NCBI RefSeq assembly: GCF_014930365.1
Contig: NZ_JABXWI010000034.1
Coordinates: forward strand, 1 to 63,461
Reading direction: 5' to 3'
DNA from: Streptomyces caniscabiei
GTDB lineage: Bacteria > Actinomycetota > Actinomycetes > Streptomycetales > Streptomycetaceae
Length of the DNA stretch: 63,461 bases
The stretch's first letter is position 1, and each line of letters begins with the position of its first letter. Shown piece after piece: positions 17,656-25,134 of this stretch. The translations under genes were made by a program, and so were the position numbers. The notes under the pieces were generated by a model. The model saw only the letters and a list, made by a program, of their open reading frames with translations, was not told the origin of the DNA and did no database searches.

Positions 17656-18383
17656 CGGCCGGGCACCCCCCTGCCATGTCCCCGGCGGAGCCCGACCGGC
17701 CCCGCGTGGTGATCGCCGACGACCAGGCCCTCGTCCGCACCGGCTTCGGCATGATCCTCTCCGCCGACGGGATCGACGTGGTGGCCGAGGCGGCCGACGG
17801 GGAACAGGCCGTCGAGGCGGTCCACCGCACCCGCCCCGATCTCGTCCTGATGGACATCCGTATGCCCGGCACGGACGGCCTGGAGGCGACCCGGCGCATC
17901 CTCTCCGGCGCACTCCCCGAGCCGCCCCGCGTCCTGATGCTGACCACCTTCGACCTGGACCGTTACGTCTACGCCGCCCTCACCGCCGGCGCCAGCGGCT
18001 TCCTGCTCAAGGACGTCACCCCCGAACACCTGGTCGCCGCCGTCCGCCTGGCCCGCACCGGCGACGCGCTCCTCTCCCCCGCCATCACCCGCCGCCTGAT
18101 CGAACGCTTCGTCTCCCCGACCCCCGAGCCCCCCGCTCTCCACCGCGACCTCGCCCCCCTCACCCCCCGCGAACTACAGGTCCTCCGGTCCCTCGCCACC
18201 GGCCTCAGCAACACCGAACTGGCCGCCCACTTCCGCCTCAGCGAGGCCACGGTGAAGACCCATGTCGCCCGCATCCTCGCCAAACTCCGCCTCCGCGACC
18301 GCGCCCAGGCCGTGGTGGTGGCGTACGAGACGGGCCTGATCGTGCCGGGCGCGGCAGCCGGGACGCCGACCGGCGAGGAGTAG
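17652..18383 (+). CDS. LuxR/NarL-type response regulator
   Basis: The GTG at 17652 overlaps the kinase stop (GTGA) and gives 243 aa; an in-frame ATG at 17676 is the alternative. The receiver domain shows acidic pair DD in VVIADDQALVRTGF, phosphoacceptor Asp in LVLMDIRMPG, Thr in LMLTTFDLD and Lys in FLLKDVTPE. The C-terminal LuxR helix-turn-helix reads LTPRELQVLRSLATGLSNTE...VKTHVARILAKL. It is the cognate partner of the kinase. The divergent ABC exporter is the most likely target. Confidence 0.95.
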   Translation: MTAGHPPAMSPAEPDRPRVVIADDQALVRTGFGMILSADGIDVVAEAADGEQAVEAVHRTRPDLVLMDIRMPGTDGLEATRRILSGALPEPPRVLMLTTFDLDRYVYAALTAGASGFLLKDVTPEHLVAAVRLARTGDALLSPAITRRLIERFVSPTPEPPALHRDLAPLTPRELQVLRSLATGLSNTELAAHFRLSEATVKTHVARILAKLRLRDRAQAVVVAYETGLIVPGAAAGTPTGEE

Positions 18384-18485
18384 CCCCGAGGAGCAGTCCC
18401 GGCCGCGGTGCCCCTGTGCCCCGTCTCCCGGCACCGCAGCTCCTGTCCAGGTGCCGCCTCTCCTGGCGCCGCAGCTCCTACCGCC

Positions 18486-19553
18486 CTACCGTCCCAGTTC
18501 CACCGAGACGTGCCCCGACAGCGCGCGGAGGAAGTCGGCCGCGTCGAACGCCGCCCCGGCGGAGCGCACCCCGGCCCCCTTCACCCGCCCCTCGATCACA
18601 CGCCGGACCGCCTCCACCGCGAGCGGCGCGCTGACGGCGTAGATGTCCTGGCCGCGCGCCGTGGCCCGCCGTTCCACGCCCCCGGAGCGGACGACGACGT
18701 CGACGACGAAGGTCTGCGCGGACCGCCCCTGCTCGTCGACGGCGGCCGGCGCGGGCGTGTCCGGAGCGGCCAGTTCGCTCGCGGCCTCGGCCGTCATATA
18801 GGTCCGCACCTCGGGGACGGCCAGATGGCTGGGCACGGTGACGATGTCGGCCATGCTGAACTCCCCGATCACGGCCCGGGTCCCCATCGGCTCGGGGAAG
18901 TCCCACTTCGTGGCGGGCGCCGTGTCGTCCCGGTACTCCAGCCGTCCGCCGGCGTACCGGACCCGGCGCCCGCCCCTGCGGCGTCGCGAGACCGCGCCCG
19001 CGTCCCGGGTCCCCGCTGTGGGGTGCCAGCCGCTCAGCCCGTACGCGATGTGCGCCTCGTCCGCCGCCGTCCAGCCGGCCGACTCGGTCGCGGCGGTGAC
19101 CAGCAGATCGCCGAGTCCGCCGAAGAAGGCCATGGCGGGCACCACCACGACCCCCGCCGCCCGCGCCCTCTCCCCGAACTCCGCGAACGTGTCGAGGTTG
19201 GCCTCGATCTCGGCCGCCACGTCCACATAGGGGATCCCGGCGCGCAACGCCGCCTCGATGACCGGGCCGGCCGTCTCCGCGAAGGGCCCGGCGCAGTTCA
19301 CCACGGCGTCCGCCCCGGCGAACGCGCGGTCCAGCGAGGCCGGTTCCCCGACGGAGGCGACCCGCACCGACCCCTGTGCCCCGGGCCCCGGCCCTGCCTC
19401 CGGCTGCCCCGGCACCAGCGCCCGCAGCTTCTCCTCGTTCCGCCCGACCAGCAGCGGCACGTACCCCCGCGCCCGCAGCTCCGCCACCACGAACCGCCCG
19501 GTGTGCCCGGACGCCCCGAACACCGCGACCGTACGCCCTGCCCCCATCAGCAC
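18486..19553 (-). CDS. Saccharopine dehydrogenase-fold oxidoreductase (trans-acting enoyl reductase-like)
   Basis: The 355-aa protein starts with a Rossmann nucleotide-binding motif (VAVFGASGHTGRFVVAEL). It continues with ADAVVNCAGPFAETAGPVIEAAL and GIPYVDVAAEIEANLDTF, the hallmark of saccharopine dehydrogenase-like NAD(P)-binding proteins. The ATG at 19547 is an equally good start. These are often annotated as trans-acting enoyl reductases because of a mycobacterial lipid enzyme. The substrate here is unknown. The gene is divergent from the GlxA-type regulator, which may control it. Confidence 0.85.
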   Translation of the reverse strand: MLMGAGRTVAVFGASGHTGRFVVAELRARGYVPLLVGRNEEKLRALVPGQPEAGPGPGAQGSVRVASVGEPASLDRAFAGADAVVNCAGPFAETAGPVIEAALRAGIPYVDVAAEIEANLDTFAEFGERARAAGVVVVPAMAFFGGLGDLLVTAATESAGWTAADEAHIAYGLSGWHPTAGTRDAGAVSRRRRGGRRVRYAGGRLEYRDDTAPATKWDFPEPMGTRAVIGEFSMADIVTVPSHLAVPEVRTYMTAEAASELAAPDTPAPAAVDEQGRSAQTFVVDVVVRSGGVERRATARGQDIYAVSAPLAVEAVRRVIEGRVKGAGVRSAGAAFDAADFLRALSGHVSVELGR

Positions 19554-19712
19554 TCCCCATCCTCACCGACGCCACCGTCACCCGACGCGACCGTCACTCG
19601 ACACGGCTGTCACCGTCGACAGGGTCTCGATCGCCCCGTCTCGTGACCATCCTGCCGAGCGCGGCCGCCCACCACGAGTGTCCGGAACGACGAGCCCCGT
19701 ACAATTTCCGAC
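19554..19712. promoter_or_regulatory. Divergent promoter region with leaderless -10 for the GlxA-type regulator
   Basis: TACAAT at 19700-19705 ends 7 nt before the ATG at 19713, typical of a leaderless Streptomyces transcript; the -35 is not clear. Near 19562-19620, short repeats of CCGTCACC/CCGTCACT with CGAC could be regulator sites. Confidence 0.45.
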
Positions 19713-20681
19713 ATGCCCACACCGGATCGGAACACCATCGCGCTGGCCGTCACCGACGGCATGCTGCACTTCGAACTGGCCCTGGCCCACGAGGTGTTCG
19801 GCTCCGACCTCTCGCACCTGGTGGCCCCCTGGTACGAGTTCGCCCTCTGCGGCCCGGGCCCCGTCTCCGTGGGCCGCTTCCGCCTGGAGCCGGACCACGG
19901 CCTGGACCGGCTGCCGTACGCCGACACGGTGATCGTCCCCGGCTGGGCCGACGTGGACGTGGCCCCGCCCGCCGCCCTGGTCGACGCGGTCCGCGCGGCG
20001 CACGACGCCGGCGCGCGGATCGCCTCACTGTGCACCGGCGCGTTCGTACTGGCCGCCGCGGGCCTGCTGGACGGGCGCCGGGCGACCACGCACTGGGCGC
20101 ACACGGACATCCTGGCCGCCCGCTTCCCCGAGGTGGAGGTCGACCCGGATGTCCTCTACGTCGACAACGGCCAAGTGCTCACCTCCGCGGGCAAGGCCGC
20201 CGCGATGGACCTCTGTCTGCACCTGGTCCGCCTCGACCACGGTTCGGCGGCCGCCAACGCGGTGGCCCGCCGGCTGGTCGTGCCCCCGCACCGTTCGGGC
20301 GGCCAGGCCCAGTTCGTCCCCGCGCCGGTCCCCACCCGGAGCGACCACCCGCTGACCGAGTTGTTCCCCTGGGCCGTGGCACGCCTCGACCAGCCCCTGA
20401 GCGTCGAGGACCTGGCCCGCCGCGCGAGCATGAGCTCCCGCACCCTGACCCGGCACTTCCACGCTGCCACCGGCACCACCCCCCTCCAGTGGCTCCTCAC
20501 CCAACGCATCCGCCGCGCCCAGGAACTGCTGGAGACCACCTCCGACAGCGTCGACACCATCGCGACGACCACGGGCATGGGGACCGCCGCCACCCTGCGC
20601 CGCCACTTCAACCGCACCCTCGGCGTCCCCCCGGACGCCTACCGCCGCACGTTCCACGCCTCCCAGCCGGAGACCCGCTGA
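19713..20681 (+). CDS. GlxA-family AraC-type transcriptional regulator
   Basis: The 322-aa protein has an N-terminal DJ-1/PfpI-like (class I glutamine amidotransferase-like) domain with the nucleophile elbow ASLCTGAFVLAAAG near residue 107. A C-terminal AraC helix-turn-helix pair lies at about 225-315 (LARRASMSSRTLTRHFHAAT and DTIATTTGMGTAATLRRHFN). Members sense small ligands and control neighbouring catabolic or stress genes. It is divergent from the saccharopine dehydrogenase-fold gene. Confidence 0.93.
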   Translation: MPTPDRNTIALAVTDGMLHFELALAHEVFGSDLSHLVAPWYEFALCGPGPVSVGRFRLEPDHGLDRLPYADTVIVPGWADVDVAPPAALVDAVRAAHDAGARIASLCTGAFVLAAAGLLDGRRATTHWAHTDILAARFPEVEVDPDVLYVDNGQVLTSAGKAAAMDLCLHLVRLDHGSAAANAVARRLVVPPHRSGGQAQFVPAPVPTRSDHPLTELFPWAVARLDQPLSVEDLARRASMSSRTLTRHFHAATGTTPLQWLLTQRIRRAQELLETTSDSVDTIATTTGMGTAATLRRHFNRTLGVPPDAYRRTFHASQPETR

Positions 20682-20778
20682 CGGCGCACGGCACGGCGCC
20701 TCCCGCACGCACACTCCCGTACGCACGCCCGGCGCCCCGCACCCGCGCCCCGCACCCGTGCCCCGCGCGGGCCGCCCA

Positions 20779-22026
20779 CTACTTACTGCACACCGTCTTC
20801 AACGGCGTCCGCCGGTCGGGCTGGGTATCCGCCACGTCCTGTACGTCGGCCAGCAGCCCCGGCACGTCGAGGTCCTCCCCGGCGGCGGCGCGGGCGATCG
20901 TCAGGAGGACGGCCTCGTAGAAGGCGTCGCGGACGGCGGGCGGCATGACGTCGGAGGCGTCGAGGCAGCGTGGAGCGGAGCCGGTGAGCCGTCGGGCGAT
21001 CTCCTCCTCGACCGGGCCGCCCTCCAGCCGTACCCGCCGGTTCGCCGAGAAGACGTTCGCGGCCTCGGCCCACTTCCGCTGGCCCTCCCGCGAGGCCAGC
21101 CGCTCGATCAGGTCACCGGCCCGGGGGCGGTCGCTGAACAGCGCGGCGAAGTCGCCGGTCACCTCGTGGGCCCTGACCTGGTAGCCGCCGGGCAGCAGGG
21201 GAGCCGAGTCCGTCAGACCCGCGCGCCGGCCCTTGTCGCCGTAGAAGGAGCGGGCGAAGGAGCCCTGGTGCTCCAGGGCGCACCCTTCCTCCCCCTCGAA
21301 CAGCAACCCGTACGCGCCGGGATCACCGCGATGATCGGTGCGCAGGGCGCGCCCGGCGGCCGCCTCGTCCTGCTGGAGCAGGCCGGCCCACGCGTCCCAC
21401 GCCCCGCGCACCGGTTTCCCGGTCCAGGGCACCGCGGCGTCACCCAGCGCCCACCTGCCGTAGACCTCCGGGCCCTCCCGTTGCAGCACGAGGTCCTCGA
21501 TCCAGTCGCTGCCGGGCCAGCCGGACGCCCCGTCGTCGCCCATGCCGATGCACCAACGCCCCAACGGTGCGGGCGAGTTCGCGGGGCGCTCGCCCTCGCG
21601 GTACCAGACGATGCTCTTCAGGTCGGCCTTGACCGGCACCCAGTACGCCTTCTCCCGGGGTGTGCTCACCGGATTCCAGGGGGCGCCGTACTCCCCCACG
21701 GCGTAGAGGTCGTTCAGCGGCTTCAGGAGGTCCTGGTCGGCGTACTCGGCGAGTTCACCGACGCCCGGCATGATCGCGATGTCCGGGGGTTCCCCCGACT
21801 GCACCTTCGACAGCAGCACCTCGCGCTGGGCGGCGGTGCCCTGGTACTCGAAGGGGATGCCGAAGCTCCGCAGCACGTCCTCGAACTGCTCGCCCTGCTT
21901 GTCGGTCCACGGCCCGAGGATGGTCACCGGGTCGTCGTCCCGCTCCGACCAGACCGCCACCATGCCGCCGGCGCAGACCAGCAGCAGCGCCGCGAGCAGC
22001 ACCAGTACCTTGAAACGCCGGGTCAC
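20779..22026 (-). CDS. Orphan extracellular solute-binding protein, GlnH-like position
   Basis: The GTG at 22026 overlaps the upstream stop (GTGA) and gives 415 aa. An N-terminal hydrophobic segment (FKVLVLLAALLLVCAGGMVAV) is a signal peptide or anchor. Its Cys is preceded by Val, so the lipobox is poor. The rest matches type 2 periplasmic-binding proteins of the sugar group (VQSGEPPDIAIMPGVGELAEYADQ, GVGYQVRAHEVTGDFAALFSD-like region). No ABC permease or ATPase is nearby. Its neighbours are a four-helix membrane protein, a von Willebrand A protein and a PknG-like kinase. By analogy to mycobacterial GlnH it may sense rather than import; the ligand is unknown. It is the last gene of the operon. 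Confidence 0.8.
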   Translation of the reverse strand: MTRRFKVLVLLAALLLVCAGGMVAVWSERDDDPVTILGPWTDKQGEQFEDVLRSFGIPFEYQGTAAQREVLLSKVQSGEPPDIAIMPGVGELAEYADQDLLKPLNDLYAVGEYGAPWNPVSTPREKAYWVPVKADLKSIVWYREGERPANSPAPLGRWCIGMGDDGASGWPGSDWIEDLVLQREGPEVYGRWALGDAAVPWTGKPVRGAWDAWAGLLQQDEAAAGRALRTDHRGDPGAYGLLFEGEEGCALEHQGSFARSFYGDKGRRAGLTDSAPLLPGGYQVRAHEVTGDFAALFSDRPRAGDLIERLASREGQRKWAEAANVFSANRRVRLEGGPVEEEIARRLTGSAPRCLDASDVMPPAVRDAFYEAVLLTIARAAAGEDLDVPGLLADVQDVADTQPDRRTPLKTVCSK

Positions 22027-23321
22027 CGCCGCCTCCAGTAGTCGCTGTCGAGCCTGAGTCCGAGGCCCAGCACGGGCAGCACGACGATCAGCAGACCGCC
22101 GGTCAGGGTGCCCTGGTACACCCGGACGGTCCAGGTGTCGTCGGCCAGGACGCTCCGCACCTCCTCCGATTTCGCCGTGACGGTCCGCTGCGCGCGCTCC
22201 AGGTCGCTGCCGCAGCAGGCATCCCTGGACTCCTGGGTGATCACCCCCAGATCCCCGATGACACTGTCGAGGTCGTCCTGGGCGGACTCCGTCGTGAGCA
22301 GCGGGACGACGGCGAGCAGCACGGTGAGGGCGAAGGCCGCCAGCAGATACGGGTTCCAGTCCCGGCCGCAGCGGTCGCGCAGCACGAACAGCGCGGAGAG
22401 GAGCGTCAACGCCAGTGCCGCCAGGGCGAGTTCGGCGATCCACCAGCCGCCGCGCTGTAGCCACCCCTCGGCTACGGTGGCCTCGGCGTGCTTCATCTGG
22501 ACCTGCTGCATGTCGTCCAGACGGGGTACGAGTCCCACGCCCCGGCGGGTGAGCAGCGAGCGTGCCTCGGTGAGCTTCTGGTTCCGCATGAGCGGCTGGT
22601 CCCGGTACATGACCGTGCCGAGGGTGAGGGAGTTGCTGTAGGTGGCGAGCAGCCCGTTGACGGTGCCGAGGTCCTGGTCCGTACGGTCCGCGATCCTGGA
22701 CAGCCCCTGGTCGGCGGCGGCGAGCTGGGCCCGGTAGGTCTCGCCGCGGCCCGCCACCTCGACGAACTTCCTCTCCCCCAGGGCGCGGGCCTCGCGGTCG
22801 GCGCGCAGCACCGCGAGCCGGGTGGCGGCGAGCCCCTGCACGGCCGGTGCCTCTTCTCCGGCGACGGCCCCGGCACCGCTCTGGATCTGCCGGCAGGACA
22901 CGAACAGGGCCCCGGCCGCCACGAGCGCGCACACCGCCAGCACCACCAGATGCGCCTCCAGCAACCGCCGCGTCCGCCACCGCCCCAGCCGACCCCGCCA
23001 GAAACCACCGAGGGAGTACGACACCCGCCCCGGCCGTCCGGCGGCACGCCGGGCGGAGGCCCGCCGGGAACGGAAGACCGCGACCGGCCCCCGCCGCGCG
23101 GCCCCGGCCGTACCGAAGAACACGCTCACGCCCGGACGTACGGCAGTTGCGGCCCCCTCCGGCGAAGCCGCCGCCGGACGCGCGCCACGCACGGCCCACG
23201 CCCAACGCCCGCCATCCATGGCCCACTTCGGGCGCCCACCACCAGCGGCCCACTCCGAGCGCCCGCTCCCCGAAGTCCCCGCCCCTCCGGCCCCCGCGCT
23301 TCCCGCCCATCCCGCCCTCAC
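22023..23321 (-). CDS. Four-helix membrane protein, GlnX-like sensor candidate
   Basis: The GTG at 23321 overlaps the stop of the von Willebrand A gene and gives 432 aa. The N-terminal 85 residues are low complexity (Gly/Arg/Trp), so a later start cannot be excluded. Helix 1 is VVLAVCALVAAGALFV near 110. A helical extracytoplasmic region of about 160 residues follows. Helices 2 and 3 are WWIAELALAALALTLLSALF and LLAAFALTVLLAVVPLL, then a second short external region with paired Cys (DACCGSDLE), and helix 4 GLLIVVLPVLGLGL. The size and topology resemble mycobacterial GlnX, which links GlnH to PknG. The stop overlaps the solute-binding gene start by 4 nt. Confidence 0.72.
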   Translation of the reverse strand: MRAGWAGSAGAGGAGTSGSGRSEWAAGGGRPKWAMDGGRWAWAVRGARPAAASPEGAATAVRPGVSVFFGTAGAARRGPVAVFRSRRASARRAAGRPGRVSYSLGGFWRGRLGRWRTRRLLEAHLVVLAVCALVAAGALFVSCRQIQSGAGAVAGEEAPAVQGLAATRLAVLRADREARALGERKFVEVAGRGETYRAQLAAADQGLSRIADRTDQDLGTVNGLLATYSNSLTLGTVMYRDQPLMRNQKLTEARSLLTRRGVGLVPRLDDMQQVQMKHAEATVAEGWLQRGGWWIAELALAALALTLLSALFVLRDRCGRDWNPYLLAAFALTVLLAVVPLLTTESAQDDLDSVIGDLGVITQESRDACCGSDLERAQRTVTAKSEEVRSVLADDTWTVRVYQGTLTGGLLIVVLPVLGLGLRLDSDYWRRR

Positions 23322-24796
23322 AGCAGTTTCTCCCCGCAGCTCATGCAGTAGCGGGCCTCGTTGGCGGCCGGGGCGGCGCAGCGGGCGCAGCGCGCGCCCG
23401 GCTGGGGGGCGGCCGGGACGGGCAGGGGCACGGGCCGGGATCCGGCGCGCAGGATCATCGGGCCGAGCGTGGAGTCGTCGACGGCCTCGGCCGGCCGCAG
23501 CCGGACCCGCCCCGCCGAGGCGTCCTCGATGTCGGCGACCGCGCCGATCTCGTCCAGCACCCAGTCCGTGCCGAACCGCGCCGCCAGCCGCGCCGCCCGC
23601 CCCAGATGCCCCTCGGCGGCCTCCCGGCGGCGTTCCTTGAGCGCGACGAGCCCGCGGCGCAACGCGTCCCGCATCACGGTGGTCGACTTCTGGTCGCGCA
23701 CGCTGCCGCCCCCGACCGCGGCCTCGGGCGGCGGCTGCTCGGGCCGGTGCCAGCGCGCGGTGACGGACGCGTGGACGTCCCCGACGGAGACCATCGCGAA
23801 CTGTAACCATGTCTCCAGCGGATCACCGTCCGCGTCGGCGACGAGCGTGAGCAGATAGTCCCGCCCGCCCTGCTCCCACTGGTACGTCGGAAAGCTCCAG
23901 CGATGCGGCCGGCCGGGCTGCGGCAGCCCGCCGAGACGGTGCGGCCGGGGCGCCTTCTCGTGCAGCGCGACCTGCCGCACCGTGGGCCGTACGGTCACCT
24001 CGATCGGCAACTGCGGGGCGTGCACCCGGCGCAACCGCCGAACGGCGGCGCTGATCGCCCGGCCAAGACCGTCGTCCACGAACTCGGCGGTGCCGTGCAG
24101 CCGTTCGGCGAGCGTCAGCAACGGCTCGGGCGCCCACTCCGCGCCCACGGCGAGCACATCGCAGGTGAAGTGCCCGGCGCAGGCGTCCAGTTCCTCCTCC
24201 AGCCGGGTCTCGCCCGGGCCGCTGCTGCCGTCGGTGATCAGCAGCAGATGGCGTACGGACAGCGGGCGGGCCGCGAGCAGGGCGCGCGCCCTGGCCACCC
24301 AGACGGCGTACCCGGCGGGGCGCGGACCGTCCCGGTGCAGCGGGATCGCGCCCGCCGCGAAGGCGGCCCGGCGCTTCTCGCGCTGGTCGGCGACGGCCCA
24401 CTCGGTGTCACCGCGCGGATGGCACGGGACCGGTTCGGGGCCGGCGCCGAGCACGGTGAACGAGATGCCGTCGGGCAGGCCTCGCAGGGCGGCCTGCAAG
24501 GCGTGCCGGACGACCGCCCGGAGCGGCTCGGCGACATCGACCGCGACGACCACGGCGAGCTCGATCGCGGGCAGCTCGGCGGGAGCGCCGCCGGCGGTCA
24601 CGTCGACCCGCACAGACGCCTCGATCTTCGCGCTGCGGTGCGGCCGTACATCGCCGTCGAGGTCGACCCGCACCTGGATCTCCGGCCGTGCCGACCGCGC
24701 GTGGCCGCCCGTACGTCCGCCGTCACGCGCCTCCGCCCGATCAGGCGTACGCCCGCCCACGCGCCCGTCTCCCTGCCCGCCCGTACGACGCTCCAT
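23318..24796 (-). CDS. von Willebrand factor A domain protein with C-terminal zinc ribbon
   Basis: The frame is open up to 25366. The ATG at 24796 (492 aa) is taken because upstream codons are low complexity and partly overlap the kinase gene; GTG starts upstream remain possible. The domain opens with ELAVVVAVDVAEPLRAVV, where the metal-site DxSxS is degenerate (DVAEP). It continues with RHLLLITDGSSGPGETRLEEEL, a good MIDAS-loop Asp/Gly/Ser match. A beta-rich region follows, then helices (RDALRRGLVALKERRREAAEGHL). The protein ends in a zinc ribbon, CARCAAPAANEARYCMSC. Such proteins scaffold kinase or chaperone-like signalling. It lies between the PknG-like kinase and the GlnX-like membrane gene. 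Confidence 0.78.
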   Translation of the reverse strand: MERRTGGQGDGRVGGRTPDRAEARDGGRTGGHARSARPEIQVRVDLDGDVRPHRSAKIEASVRVDVTAGGAPAELPAIELAVVVAVDVAEPLRAVVRHALQAALRGLPDGISFTVLGAGPEPVPCHPRGDTEWAVADQREKRRAAFAAGAIPLHRDGPRPAGYAVWVARARALLAARPLSVRHLLLITDGSSGPGETRLEEELDACAGHFTCDVLAVGAEWAPEPLLTLAERLHGTAEFVDDGLGRAISAAVRRLRRVHAPQLPIEVTVRPTVRQVALHEKAPRPHRLGGLPQPGRPHRWSFPTYQWEQGGRDYLLTLVADADGDPLETWLQFAMVSVGDVHASVTARWHRPEQPPPEAAVGGGSVRDQKSTTVMRDALRRGLVALKERRREAAEGHLGRAARLAARFGTDWVLDEIGAVADIEDASAGRVRLRPAEAVDDSTLGPMILRAGSRPVPLPVPAAPQPGARCARCAAPAANEARYCMSCGEKLL

Positions 24797-25134
24797 ACGC
24801 CCGCCCCTACGCCCGAAGCCCGTCTGCCCGCTCACGCCGCCCGACCCATATGTCCGCTCACGCCGCCCCGACCCATGTGTCCGCTCACGCCCCGGCTCAT
24901 GTGCCCGCTCACGCGCCCGCTCATGTCGTGCGTCACCGTTCCTTCCCCGTTCGTAGCCGTACGGACCACATGGAGGCGGCACACCGGTCTCCTCAGCCCC
25001 CGGAGCCCTACGCGCGCCCAGGCCCCTCACAAGCCCCGCGGACTCCCCAGGCCCCTCGGATCCCTCTCCCCCCACCGGCCCCAGGGCCCTCGGTTCCCTC
25101 TCTCCCGGCCCCGGCCCCGGGCCCCGCCGGGCCG

